Below, piece by piece: positions 37,884 through 47,023 of a DNA stretch of 64,000 nucleotides. Within the stretch, counting starts at the first letter, position 1. Each line of letters starts with the position of its first letter. A model generated the notes under the pieces. That model was given only the letters and a program-made list of their open reading frames with translations, had not been told where the DNA came from and ran no database searches. The position numbers and the translations under genes are program-made. The stretch is from positions 62,001-126,000 of the forward strand of contig CAWBFS010000004.1 of the NCBI GenBank assembly GCA_963788085.1, read 5' to 3'. The DNA is from AP-15 sp963788085. Its GTDB lineage: Bacteria; Pseudomonadota; Alphaproteobacteria; ATCC43930; CGMCC-115725.

Positions 37884-38852
37884 CTAGTGGTTAAAACCGA
37901 ACAGAGCTTGCGCGTTGTGGTGCAGGATCTTGTCGGTGTCGGCCTTTGGTAGGCCCAGCCGCTCGATATAGGCGAAGGTCTCCTTGTATTCTTCGTAATC
38001 CTGCAAGACCGGATAGTCGCTGCCGGTCACCAGGTGATCGGCGCCGAAAGCTTCGAGGGCACAGATGAACGCCGCCTTGGAGCCGTAGCACACGGTGTCA
38101 TAATAGAATTTTTTGGCCGTGACACTCGGCGCCTCGGCGAGGTTGGGGTGGCCGCTCTGGTTCTGGCCCTGTTTGTCGAGGCGGTTGAGCAGCATCGGGA
38201 CGGGGCCACCCAGATGGGGCACGATGAATTTGATGTTCGGGTAGCGGTGCGGGATCTGCTTGGCGATCATGTGCAACACAAAGGTCGCGTCCTCCAGCGA
38301 GGTGCCGACCGACGCGCGGAAATTGTAATCGACGATGAAGGGCGAGCAGATCCCGGTTCCCGCCGGATGCACGAACAGAACCGCGCCGCGCCGGTTCATC
38401 TCGGCATAGATCGGCTCGAACTCGGTCTCGGCGATCGAGCGGTTGAGGCAGATGATGTTCATGTTGACGCCGACGCAGCCCAACTGGTCGAAGCCGCGCT
38501 CCATTTCTTTCAGCGCGGGATCGACATGCGGCAATGGGAGCATCACGTATGAGGCGATCCGCTTCGGATAGCGGTGCGCCAGGTCGGCGTAGCCGTCGTT
38601 CAGCATCTGGACCGCTTTGACGCACTCCGCCTCGTCGGGGAGGTAAGGCGGATGGTTCGGCGACAAGATCTGCTTCTCGACCCCGGCCTCATCCATCAGC
38701 TTGAACCGGCCCTCGATGTCCTCCGGGGAGTCCGAGAACGGGTGCCGCGCCATCCCGCGCTTGACCGGCAGATGAACCGGCGACGCAAACCGGTCGCCCA
38801 TGAACTCGCTGAATTTTTTGGGCGTATAATGCGCATGTACGTCGCAGATCAT
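37884..38852 (-). CDS. Amidohydrolase of the ACMSD (Amidohydro_2) family
   Basis: I chose the ATG giving MICDVHAHYTPKKF; five codons upstream (MGIRL) another start is possible. The HAH pair at the N-terminus, the His in VLFVHPAGTG, the His in FIVPHLGGPVPML and the Asp in VTGSDYPVLQD are the expected metal ligands of PF04909 enzymes. Members of this family decarboxylate or hydrolyse ring or keto acids such as aminocarboxymuconate semialdehyde and gamma-resorcylate. The 322-residue length is normal. The gene lies alone between a repeat and the flippase gene. The substrate is not predictable. Confidence 0.87.
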   Translation of the reverse strand: MICDVHAHYTPKKFSEFMGDRFASPVHLPVKRGMARHPFSDSPEDIEGRFKLMDEAGVEKQILSPNHPPYLPDEAECVKAVQMLNDGYADLAHRYPKRIASYVMLPLPHVDPALKEMERGFDQLGCVGVNMNIICLNRSIAETEFEPIYAEMNRRGAVLFVHPAGTGICSPFIVDYNFRASVGTSLEDATFVLHMIAKQIPHRYPNIKFIVPHLGGPVPMLLNRLDKQGQNQSGHPNLAEAPSVTAKKFYYDTVCYGSKAAFICALEAFGADHLVTGSDYPVLQDYEEYKETFAYIERLGLPKADTDKILHHNAQALFGFNH

Positions 38853-38982
38853 CAGGCGTATCCCCATTCTAGTGCTGATCAGACGAGCGGGTATCAGGGT
38901 AGGCGGTTCCAGCGTAGACGCGCAAGACGCTGCGGCTACCTCGATGTCGCGCCCGCTCTCCGCGATGATCCCGTTAGCCGCT

Positions 38983-40548
38983 CTATCCCTCAGCCGCCCT
39001 TGACCGATATAGAGTTCGCGAAATGCCCCCTAACGGCATTTTGACGGCCTCAAAGAGATGACGTTCAGCTCCTCGCGGGCGACCGGCCAAGAACCACAAG
39101 GTTAACCCGCAAACCGAATACACCACGCCTCCAACCGCAACAGCCGCAACGAGCATCGACATCATGTTTCCCAGCGATTGGGACACCGGCCAAAGCGCCT
39201 GAAGCTCAGTAACCGCAGCCAACATCAGTAAAACGGAAATGATCGATCGCCAGCATCCCTTGAGAAGCTTCGCGACCGACAGATGCAGCAATCGATTCAC
39301 CAAAACGAAATCCAAAGCCGCGGAGAAAACGGTGACCGCCAGCGTCGCGTAAGCTGCCCCCAAAGCGCCGGCCCGGTTGACGCCGAAGATCAGCAGCGGC
39401 ACCATCACGATCGCGCTGCCGGCGAATAGCACCATCGTGTAATGTGGGCGTCCGGTCGCAATATAGATCGGGCCAGCGGCAGCGGTCACGAGCTGAAGGA
39501 ATTGGCCGACACATAGGACCTGGATCAGCGGAATGGCGCCGAGCCACTGCGTGCCGAGCGTAATTCTGACCAGGGGATCTGCAACGACGCCAATACCCAA
39601 TGTGAGGGGCGCGCTCACAAGAAACACGAGGGCGAAAATGTCGAGGAAGACCTCGTGCAAGCGTTCGACGTCGTTTGCGAGCTTGGCATATCCCGGCAGT
39701 ATGGCTCTTCGCAGAGGCATCAGTAGATTTGTCGTGACGATGCCTGCGATATCTTCCGACAGGGCGAAGACGCCGATAGCGTGCTCTCCCGATATTTTAC
39801 CCAGAATGAACGTACTGCTGCGTCCCCAGATAAACCAACACAAATTGCCGAGGAGAAGCCATTTCGAGAAATGCATGAGCTCACGCCACCCGGCAAAGGT
39901 GATGCGCGGACGGTACTTATGCATTACAAAGCTCAGCGCGACCCTGAAGATCGAACCGGCCACGATACCCGCTACCAAGGCCCAGTAATCGCGCCAGATA
40001 AAAGCGAGCGGCACAGTGACGGCGGTTGGTCCGAGCTTGCCCACGACCATGAACACCAAATCTCGGTGGAACGCTAATTCTTTGCGGAAATTGACGACTG
40101 CAATGTTTTGAAATCCGTTGAAGAAAGCTCCCAACGCCAGCCAGTACACTACCGGTTTGAGCCGCTCATCACCGAAAGACGATGCGATCAGCCCAGCTCC
40201 TGCCGCGAGCGCTACGGCGAGGATCGCATTCCGGCAGATGGATAACGTCCAGGCCGTGTCGTACTCGCGCCGGGCGGCGCTCTGATTCTGAATCAGCGCC
40301 AGATCGAAACTGAACTCGCTGACCGCGTGAAGGGCGCCCGACAAAGCAGTCGCCAGGGCGACCAGGCCGAAATCTGCAGGTACCAGCAACCGAGCCAGAA
40401 CCATCATGCTCAGCATGCCGATGGCCTGGATGGTCAGTTGCGTTCCGACCGTCCACCCTGTTCCTTTGGCCATGGCTCGGCCAATATCCAGCGGGCCTGT
40501 AAAAGTCGGATCGGCGGACGACGCGCTGGCGCCGATGGAGGAAGTCAT
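38983..40548 (-). CDS. Lipopolysaccharide/exopolysaccharide flippase (MATE-like, Wzx/MOP type)
   Basis: The 521-residue protein has about 12-14 membrane helices. The start of the first repeat reads GWTVGTQLTIQAIGMLSMMV, then VLARLLVPADFGLVALATAL, typical of the polysaccharide synthesis (PST) flippase family. It would move lipid-linked sugar repeat units across the inner membrane. The adjacent genes are a GT4 glycosyltransferase on the opposite strand, starting about 120 bases away, and a damaged methyltransferase after it. The three may be part of a surface sugar locus of which only a piece is visible. Confidence 0.87.
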   Translation of the reverse strand: MTSSIGASASSADPTFTGPLDIGRAMAKGTGWTVGTQLTIQAIGMLSMMVLARLLVPADFGLVALATALSGALHAVSEFSFDLALIQNQSAARREYDTAWTLSICRNAILAVALAAGAGLIASSFGDERLKPVVYWLALGAFFNGFQNIAVVNFRKELAFHRDLVFMVVGKLGPTAVTVPLAFIWRDYWALVAGIVAGSIFRVALSFVMHKYRPRITFAGWRELMHFSKWLLLGNLCWFIWGRSSTFILGKISGEHAIGVFALSEDIAGIVTTNLLMPLRRAILPGYAKLANDVERLHEVFLDIFALVFLVSAPLTLGIGVVADPLVRITLGTQWLGAIPLIQVLCVGQFLQLVTAAAGPIYIATGRPHYTMVLFAGSAIVMVPLLIFGVNRAGALGAAYATLAVTVFSAALDFVLVNRLLHLSVAKLLKGCWRSIISVLLMLAAVTELQALWPVSQSLGNMMSMLVAAVAVGGVVYSVCGLTLWFLAGRPRGAERHLFEAVKMPLGGISRTLYRSRAAEG

Positions 40549-40670
40549 GCTTGGGCTTTCGTCGGCCTGAGTGAATGCATTAACATCCTAGTAATCGCCT
40601 TGGATGCTTGATGCGGCGGCGCAGCTTGGCCCGCGGCACCTCGTAGCATATACTGGGTCGGGTTTCCAAA

Positions 40671-41996
40671 ATGTCACCTATATGTGAATTGTCCAAGGCA
40701 CGGGTCCTGTTGCAACGTACGTTGCCATTATACCGCGCGCTTCCGAATGCCGGAATCCAGCGGCGCTGGTTGATATCAAGGAAACGGCGTCGCGAGGGTA
40801 CATCCGGCGACCACCCTCGGCCGGGCTGGGCGCTCGTTATTTGGTGTGACCCGCAAGAGACAGGCGGTGTGTGCCAGGTCGTTCTCAACCTTGCCAACCA
40901 GCTGAAGGTGCAGGGTGTCTATCGTCCGGTTGTGATCGTAAAGGAATGGGCCGCGGTTCGGCCTCGCCTGGAGATGCGTGACGGCGTGCAGTACGTCTTC
41001 GTCCGCATGCGCGATCCCCCCGACGATCCCGTTCCACTTTACAAGCAAATTCTGAATTTGCTGTTGAGCCGGCTTGAAAACCGGCGAGTTCTGCGGCTCG
41101 TTCGAGAGCTCAATATTCGGGTGGTCAACTCCCATTACCCCTCACTGGCAGACAAAATGTTTCTTGCCCGACCGGGGGTCGTTGGCGGCCGTCCGCTGAC
41201 GGTGATTTTTTCGCTTCACGGTATGGACATCAGGGGCGCCGCCGAGTGGTCGACCGAATATATGACGCGATACGTGAAGATGCTGGCGCGCGGAAGCGCT
41301 GTGGTTGCCGTGTCACACGCCTTCGCGGATTTCGTGACAAAGCGCCTCGCTCCCGAGCTTGCGTGCAAGGTTTCTGTTGTACACAACGGTGTTTCGCCCG
41401 AGATAATTCAAAATTATGAGCCAATCGAAACGGCGCTACCGGCACGCTACATCCTGAATGTGGCCACCTTCGAAACAAAAAAGGGACAATGTTATCTGCT
41501 GGATGCGTTTTCGCAGATCGCCAGCCGCTACCCCGATCTACATCTCGTCCTGGCCGGGAGAGCCACGGCTGCTGTAAACAAAGCGATTCTGAGGGCGTTA
41601 CGTCAGCAGGTTTCGCTGCTCGGTTTGGATAATCGCGTCCTCTTTTTTCAGGATATACCGCATGCGAAGATTGGCGCATTGTACGCGTCGGCAACTCTTT
41701 TCTGCCTGAGTTCGCTCATAGAGTCATTCCCGCTCGTGCTGTTGGAGGCCGGTGTGTTCAGGCTCCCAGTCGTCGCAACTCGCATAGACGGTGTGCCGGA
41801 ACTCATTCGCCAAAACAGGGACGGCATTTTGGTCGATAGCGGCGACCCAACGCAACTCGCCGAGAGCATTGGGACACTGCTAGATACGCCGGACCGCGGC
41901 CTTGCGCTGGGAGCTAGTCTGCACGACCGTGTCCTCCGCGAGTTCACCTGGTGCCACGCCACGGAGCGCTATCTTGCGCTGGCCGCCTCGCTGTGA
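40671..41996 (+). CDS. Glycosyltransferase family 4
   Basis: This GT-B glycosyltransferase has the glycine-rich N-domain segment DPQETGGVCQVVLNLANQLK and the GT4 C-domain: VVHNGVSPEIIQNYEP, then ILNVATFETKKGQCYLLDAF. The donor-binding E-x7-E element is ESFPLVLLEA, followed by VVATRIDGVPELIRQNRDGI. The likely donor is a nucleotide sugar. The first 60 residues before WALVIWCDPQETGG are basic and not conserved; an internal start is possible, but no better ribosome site was found. Its neighbour is the flippase, so it probably works on a surface polysaccharide. Confidence 0.87.
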   Translation: MSPICELSKARVLLQRTLPLYRALPNAGIQRRWLISRKRRREGTSGDHPRPGWALVIWCDPQETGGVCQVVLNLANQLKVQGVYRPVVIVKEWAAVRPRLEMRDGVQYVFVRMRDPPDDPVPLYKQILNLLLSRLENRRVLRLVRELNIRVVNSHYPSLADKMFLARPGVVGGRPLTVIFSLHGMDIRGAAEWSTEYMTRYVKMLARGSAVVAVSHAFADFVTKRLAPELACKVSVVHNGVSPEIIQNYEPIETALPARYILNVATFETKKGQCYLLDAFSQIASRYPDLHLVLAGRATAAVNKAILRALRQQVSLLGLDNRVLFFQDIPHAKIGALYASATLFCLSSLIESFPLVLLEAGVFRLPVVATRIDGVPELIRQNRDGILVDSGDPTQLAESIGTLLDTPDRGLALGASLHDRVLREFTWCHATERYLALAASL

Positions 41997-42240
41997 TCGA
42001 AGCGGAAACCCGAGAACGGTTTTTGAAGTAATAGACGCGGTGAAGCCTCCCGTATCATCGCCGTATCGACGAGCTCGGGCAACGGTTCGCCAGTTGTTGT
42101 ATCAATCGCCGCTGGCTGAAAGTTGGCCTTGATGTACTCGATCAACCGGCGTTGGCGGCCATCCGAACGCTTGGTAAATTCCCCGCAGCTTGCGGTGTCC
42201 CCTTGGCACCCGGCGCCAGGCGAAACAGCGCCAGGTTGCC
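41997..42240. other. Unassigned stretch upstream of a truncated methyltransferase
   Basis: No gene is supported. It should contain the first half of the methyltransferase that follows, but no SAM-binding motif I appears in any plus frame. On the minus strand the stretch reads ASCGEFTKRSDGRQRRLIEY, then IKANFQPAAIDTTTG, which looks protein-like but has no start, so it may be an inverted or foreign fragment. Confidence 0.35.
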
Positions 42241-42703
42241 GAATCTCAGCATAAATGGGGTTCGGTTTGAAAATAACGAATTTGACACGATCATTCTTTC
42301 GGACGTGCTCGAGCATATCTCAGTCCCGGAACATCTTTGGAAGGAGATGGCGAGAGTTCTATCAAAAAATGGCAAATTACTTATGAATGTACCGTTTTAT
42401 TATTGGTTGCACGAAGAACCTCATGACTATTATAGGTATACAGAGCACGCATTGCGCCGGTTCGTCGATATTTCGGGCATGCGCTTGATCCAGCTGACAC
42501 CCATCGGCGGCGTGCCCGAAATTATGGCCGATATTTTCGCCAAGAGCATCGTGCGATTGCCGAAAATAGGGACTGCGGCAGCACTGTTCGCCCAATGGTG
42601 CGCATGGAACTTCGTGAGGACCGGCGTCGGGAAGAAGGTATCTGAGACAACGGGCCGAGCTTTTCCGTTTGGGTATTTTGTAATTGCGGAAAAACCAGCC
42701 TGA
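42241..42703 (+). pseudogene. Class I SAM methyltransferase, N-terminal half missing
   Basis: The readable part (about 150 residues) begins near INGVRFENNEFDTIILSDVL, which is motif III-IV of a Methyltransf_11 domain, then has EHISVPEHLWKEMARVLSKN, LLMNVPFYYWLHEEPHDYYR and YTEHALRRFVDISGM. This pattern is common in methyltransferases of polysaccharide loci. The N-terminal Rossmann part with the SAM-binding glycine loop is absent, and the upstream region gives only unrelated sequence in that frame. The base composition is lower in GC than nearby genes, in line with sugar-locus genes that are often transferred. Confidence 0.65.
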
Positions 42704-42906
42704 AGTATGGCTCAAAAGCTCAAAATGGGGTAGGTCGTTCCAGCGGATCTTTTCTGCCCGGCGAAAGCGGTGGCCCGGCGGCAAGCGACGCGGCCTCGCC
42801 GCCCCTAAATTCCGCTTTCGAGTGTGCGAAATTGGGCGCCTTGCGGTGTTGCGTCTTCGCAGCGCCCCTCGGGCGAGATCATCTGTGGGGGTGTAACAAA
42901 CCAGCC

Positions 42907-43377
42907 TTATAGCAGGTCTCGCAGCATTGCGACTAGCGGCTCATCGGCCGGCGGCATCGGGTAGTCGCCGAGCCGGGCCGGGCGCACCCAGGCGAAGCGC
43001 TGCCCCTCGCGGGCGGCGGGAATGCCGGACCATTTGCGGCAGACGTACAGCGGCATCAGCAGATGGAAGTCGGGGTACGAGTGGGACGCGAAGGTAAAGG
43101 GTGCGAGGCAGCTCGCGGCGACGTCGATGCCGAGCTCCTCGGCGAGCTCACGAATCAATGCCGTCTCCGGCGTTTCGCCCGGGTCGACCTTGCCGCCCGG
43201 AAACTCCCACAGCCCAGCCATGGGTTTGCCCGCCGGGCGCTGAGCCAGCAATACCCGCCCGTCGGCGTCGACGAGCGCCACTGCCGAGACGAGCACGACG
43301 GGTAGGCCCCCTCCCCTGCCCTCCGCCGCTGGCGGGGGAGGGTTAGAGTGGGGGCGTTCAGCTGCGGTAGCTGGCAT
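42907..43377 (-). CDS. mutT: MutT-type Nudix hydrolase, start inside a palindromic repeat
   Basis: The Nudix box is GGKVDPGETPETALIRELAE followed by ELG (near residues 65-87), with the metal-binding REL and EE in place. MutT removes 8-oxo-dGTP so that it is not built into DNA. From the ATG at 43377 the first 28 or so residues (PHSNPPPPAAEGRGGG) are encoded by a GC-rich palindromic repeat, and the start overlaps the end of argJ. The family usually begins near VVLVSAVALVDADGRVLLAQ, where a GTG is available. The repeat may thus add an N-terminal extension or simply separate the two genes. The order argJ-mutT is typical of alphaproteobacteria. Confidence 0.88.
   Translation of the reverse strand: MPATAAERPHSNPPPPAAEGRGGGLPVVLVSAVALVDADGRVLLAQRPAGKPMAGLWEFPGGKVDPGETPETALIRELAEELGIDVAASCLAPFTFASHSYPDFHLLMPLYVCRKWSGIPAAREGQRFAWVRPARLGDYPMPPADEPLVAMLRDLL
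43302..43356. repeat. GC-rich palindromic repeat between argJ and mutT
   Basis: The sequence GGCCCCCTCCCCTGCCCTCC, then GCTGGCGGGGGAGGGTTAG, contains an inverted repeat of the same type as those at 7301 and 28927. It overlaps the 5' end of the mutT frame, where it would code for a Pro- and Gly-rich peptide. Confidence 0.7.
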
Positions 43378-44587
43378 TGATGTCGATATAGCGGTGGGTC
43401 AGGTCGCAGGTCCACACCGTCGCCTTGCCGCGGCCGATGCCGATATCGACGCTGATCGTGATCTCGCGGCATTTCATGTATTCGGCGACCGGGGCCTCGT
43501 CATAATTGGGCACCGGACCGCCATCAGCTGCGATCTGGATGCCGCCGATCGAGATCGACAATCGGTTTTGATCCACCTTCTCTCCAGCCCTGCCGACCGC
43601 CATGACGATACGGCCCCAGTTGGGATCGCCTGCGGAAAGAGCCGTCTTGACCAACGGCGAGTTGCCGATAGTGAGCCCGATGCGGCGCGCCGCCCGCGCC
43701 GTCGCGGCCCCCGTCACCTCGATCGTGACGAATTTCCCCGCGCCCTCGCCGTCGCGCACGATCTGCTGGGCGAGGTCGATCATCACCGCGTCGAGCGCCC
43801 GGCGAAAATCGCCGAGCCGCCGATCGGCGGGGCTCACCACAGGGCGATGCGGCGCCTGCTGGGTCGCACAAAGCAGCACCGTGTCGCTGGTCGAGGTGTC
43901 GCCGTCCACCGTGATCGAGTTGAACGAGCGGTCCGCCGAAGCGGCGAGCAGCGGCTGCAGTACCGCGGGGGGCAACGCCGCGTCGGTGAAGACATAGGCG
44001 AGCATCGTCGCCATGTCGGGCGCTATCATGCCGGAGCCCTTGGCGAAGCCGTTGAGGCGAACCTCGACGCCATCGATTGTGGCGGCCGCAGTGGCTCCTT
44101 TGGGAAAAGTGTCGGTGGTCATGATGGCGCGTGCCGCGGGTTCCCAACTCTCAGCCGAAAGCAACGGCATGACTTGTGGCAACGCCGCGATGATTTTTTC
44201 CGCGGGCGGCGGTTCGCCTATCACGCCGGTCGACGAGATGAACACCTCCTTGGGATCGCAGCCCAACAGTCGCGCCGTCGCCGCTGCCGTGGTCTCGACA
44301 ACTTCCTTGCCGGCACGGCCGGTGAAAGTATTGGAATTGCCGGAATTGACGACGATGCCGCGCACCTTGCCGCCTGGCAAGCAGTCGCGGCACCAGACCA
44401 CCGGCGCGCCGGCGGTCAGCGAGCGCGTGAAAACGCCGGCGATCGTGCTGTCCGGCGCCAGCTCCGCCAGCATCAAGTCGTCACGCCCGGTGTAGCGGAT
44501 CCCGCAGGCGAACGCGGCGAGGCGCACGCCGGGGATCGGCTCCATCCTGGGAAACCCTTCCGGGGCAAGGGGGGAGACACCCGTCAT
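43358..44587 (-). CDS. argJ: Bifunctional ornithine acetyltransferase / N-acetylglutamate synthase
   Basis: ArgJ moves the acetyl group from N-acetylornithine to glutamate in arginine synthesis and may also use acetyl-CoA. The precursor cuts itself before a threonine, and the site is visible as KGSGMIAPDMATMLAYV (Ala-Thr bond). Other conserved parts are VNSGNSNTFTGRAGKEV, FNSITVDGDTSTSDTVLL and GDPNWGRIVMAVGRAGEK. At about 409 residues, with MTGVSPLAPEGFPRMEPIPG at the start, it has the normal length. It precedes mutT. In related genomes it lies close to ppiC and secA; here about 14.5 kb of other genes lie between. Confidence 0.95.
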   Translation of the reverse strand: MTGVSPLAPEGFPRMEPIPGVRLAAFACGIRYTGRDDLMLAELAPDSTIAGVFTRSLTAGAPVVWCRDCLPGGKVRGIVVNSGNSNTFTGRAGKEVVETTAAATARLLGCDPKEVFISSTGVIGEPPPAEKIIAALPQVMPLLSAESWEPAARAIMTTDTFPKGATAAATIDGVEVRLNGFAKGSGMIAPDMATMLAYVFTDAALPPAVLQPLLAASADRSFNSITVDGDTSTSDTVLLCATQQAPHRPVVSPADRRLGDFRRALDAVMIDLAQQIVRDGEGAGKFVTIEVTGAATARAARRIGLTIGNSPLVKTALSAGDPNWGRIVMAVGRAGEKVDQNRLSISIGGIQIAADGGPVPNYDEAPVAEYMKCREITISVDIGIGRGKATVWTCDLTHRYIDINASYRS

Positions 44588-44631
44588 CCGAGTGCAGCGC
44601 AGAATTGGTTGTCCCCGGCGGCAGCCGAAGA

Positions 44632-44659
44632 CCCTCTCCGCCCTTCAGGGGGGGAGAGG
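44632..44659. repeat. GC-rich palindromic repeat
   Basis: CCCTCTCCGCCC pairs with GGGGGGGAGAGG across a loop of a few bases. It sits between the argJ start and the end of the next minus-strand gene and may act as a terminator for that upstream gene. Confidence 0.65.
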
Positions 44660-44679
44660 ATAACACTTAGGGTGTGTTG

Positions 44680-45831
44680 TCACGCCCGGCCCCACAGCCG
44701 CTTCGAGGCGATTGCGGCGCCTTCGGCCATGGCGCGCAGTTTCTTGAACGAGATGTCGGGGTCGAGCTTGCCGTAGCCGGCGAAGGTGCCGAAGCCGCAA
44801 TCGCTGCCGGCGATCACCCGCTCACGGCCCACAATGTCGGCGAAGCGGCAGATGCGCTCGGCAACCAGTTCGGGGTGCTCGACATAATTGGTCGAAGTGT
44901 CGAGCACACCCGGCACGAGGATCTTGTCGTCGGGTAACTTCGTCTCTTGCCAAACGGTCCATTCGTGCGCGTGCCGCGGATTGGCGGCTTCGACGACCAG
45001 CGCCATCGGCTTCGCCCCGATCAGGATCGGCGCGACTTTCGCAAACGGGATGTCGTGGTCGTGCGGCCCCTCGTAATTACCCCAGCAGATATGGATGCGT
45101 GCCCGGTCCGCCGGCACATTGCGCAAGGCGTGGTTCAGTACCTCGACGTGGAATGCCGCGCGTTTGAGGAAATCCGCTTCGCTCAAATCCTGGAACGACG
45201 TGTGATGCGCCATCGCCAGATCGGGGCAGTCGAGCTGCAATACAAATCCTGCGCCGACGATGGCCTCGTATTCCTCCTGCATGGCCGCGGCTATGGCTTC
45301 GACATAAGCCTCGTGCGTCGGGTAATGGCGGTTGGTCTGAAACACGGGCACGAGACCCGGAGAGGCGGCGGTCATGAACCCCTCGGTGACCGAGACTTGC
45401 GCAAGTGCCGCGCGCAGATTGGCGAGGTCCTGAGCGAGCGGCTCACGGTCGCGCACCGCGACCGGCCCGACGCACACGGCGCGTCTTGCGACATTCGCGC
45501 CGGTCATCCGCTCGTAGGCGGCGACGAAGTTCGGGTGCTCCCTGGTATCCAGGCGCGGCTTTGCGGGCTCATGCCCGGAGAACCCCGACAGGCGGTCCGC
45601 GACATAGGTCGAATAACCCGGCTTCGACATCTCGCCGTCATTGACGATGTCGACGCCGGCCTCCGCCTGGCGGCGAACGATGTCGACGACCGCCTGCCGG
45701 GTCAGGCGTTCGAGCTCGGCCTTGTCGTATGGCTCGCCCTGGTCCTTGCGCACCAGGAGCTGGCGCAGCTCGGGGGGCCGCGGCAGGCTCCCGACATGGG
45801 TCGTCAGAATGCGGTCTTCGCTTGTTTTCAT
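44680..45831 (-). CDS. Cobalamin-independent methionine synthase-like protein (MetE C-domain)
   Basis: The 383-residue protein corresponds to the C-terminal, catalytic half of MetE (PF01717). It starts RILTTHVGSLPRPPELRQLL, has the LQLDCPDLAMAHH segment, the zinc-ligand Cys in ARIHICWGNYEGPHDHDI and the second Cys in VIAGSDCGFGTF. Stand-alone proteins of this size act as methyl or alkyl transferases on small thiols, for example epoxyalkane:coenzyme M transferase, rather than as full methionine synthase. It precedes other catabolic genes read in the same direction. The exact reaction is not known. Confidence 0.85.
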   Translation of the reverse strand: MKTSEDRILTTHVGSLPRPPELRQLLVRKDQGEPYDKAELERLTRQAVVDIVRRQAEAGVDIVNDGEMSKPGYSTYVADRLSGFSGHEPAKPRLDTREHPNFVAAYERMTGANVARRAVCVGPVAVRDREPLAQDLANLRAALAQVSVTEGFMTAASPGLVPVFQTNRHYPTHEAYVEAIAAAMQEEYEAIVGAGFVLQLDCPDLAMAHHTSFQDLSEADFLKRAAFHVEVLNHALRNVPADRARIHICWGNYEGPHDHDIPFAKVAPILIGAKPMALVVEAANPRHAHEWTVWQETKLPDDKILVPGVLDTSTNYVEHPELVAERICRFADIVGRERVIAGSDCGFGTFAGYGKLDPDISFKKLRAMAEGAAIASKRLWGRA

Positions 45832-45846
45832 CGGCGCTCCCCCTTG

Positions 45847-47017
45847 CTAGAACCGGATGTCCTGTGGTGCCAGGCCGAATTCCGAGCGGGCAAACACGAA
45901 GGCGGCGCGCTCCGGATTGTTGCCGGCATGCGCCCGCATCGCATGCACATCGCGCCACGCGCGTTGGATCGGGTTGTCGAGAAAAATGCCGCGGCCGCCG
46001 CTCGCCTCGAACAGCCAGTCGACCGCCTTGACGCTCCAATCGATCGCCTTCCCGGCGTCCCATTTGCAGCGGGCGCGCGTTGTCAGCGGGATTTCCTCGA
46101 CCGCGCGGGCGAGGCGCATCATCTCCGCAAAATTGCCGAGCACACGATCACGCGCCGCGGTAATCGCGGCAGCGGCTTCCGCCAAGCGGTATTGGGTGAA
46201 CGGATCCTCGGCGACGCGCGATTGGTCGCGTAGATTGATGCGCTTCAGCGACTGCTCCCGAAATGCCTCGAGCGCCCCTTGCGCCGCTCCAATGGCGGGA
46301 GCCGTAATGCCATTCGCAAAGACGAGCCCAAAGGGCAGACGGTAGAGCGGCGCACGGTTTATTGCAGTGCCGGGGTGATTTCAGGTGAAACGCATCCTGA
46401 TATGAATGCGTGCGGTACTCCGGTACGAATGCGTCATCGACAACAATATCCTTACTGCCCGTGGCGCACAGGCCCATGACGTGCCAGTTGTCGTCGATCA
46501 AGTAGTCCCGCCGCGGCACCAGAAATACGCGCGCATCGGGCAGCTCGCCCTGCTCGACCGCCGGCACGATCCCGCCGAGCACGGCCCACTGGCAGAAATC
46601 GCAGCCGCTAGAGAACGACCAACGCCCACTGAGGCGAAATCCGCCATCAACCCGCTGCACCGTCCCGGTCGGCGCCAGCGAGGTCGAGAGCTGGACGCTG
46701 GTGTCCTCGCCCCAGACGTCCTCTTGGGCCTGCGGCGGAAAAATCGCCAGGTGCCAATTGTGGACCCCGATGACCCCGAGGATCCAGGCGCTGGACCCGC
46801 ATACCGCGCCGACCTCCATGACCGCCTGGTAGAATACTCCGGGATCGAGCTCGTAACCGCTATAGCGTTTCGGCTGTAACGCGCGAAAAAGCCCCGCCTC
46901 CTGGAAATCCGCAAAGGTCTCGTCGGGCAGCCGCCGCAACTGCTCGGCATGCGCGGTGCGTTCGCGCAGTGCCGGCAGCAATGCGCGAGCGCGCCCCAGA
47001 TACTCTTCGGGCGTCAC
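45847..47017 (-). CDS. Acyl-CoA dehydrogenase-fold flavin monooxygenase (HsaA/C2-hydroxylase type), one frameshift
   Basis: The joined protein of about 390 residues has the N-terminal helical part (RALLPALRERTAHAEQLRRL), a CGSSAWILGVIGVHNWHLAI segment, the flavin-domain FRLSGRWSFSSGCDFCQWAV and the C-terminal EASGGRGIFLDNPIQRAWRD. These match oxygenase components such as HsaA and 4-hydroxyphenylacetate 3-hydroxylase, which hydroxylate phenolic rings with reduced flavin. The frame breaks near 46375 at a C-run; removing one C gives SPGTAINRAPLYRLPFG. The extradiol dioxygenase gene lies just upstream on the same strand (six bases), the same pairing as in ring-cleavage pathways. The reductase partner is not in view. 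Confidence 0.85.
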
Positions 47018-47023
47018 TAAGGG

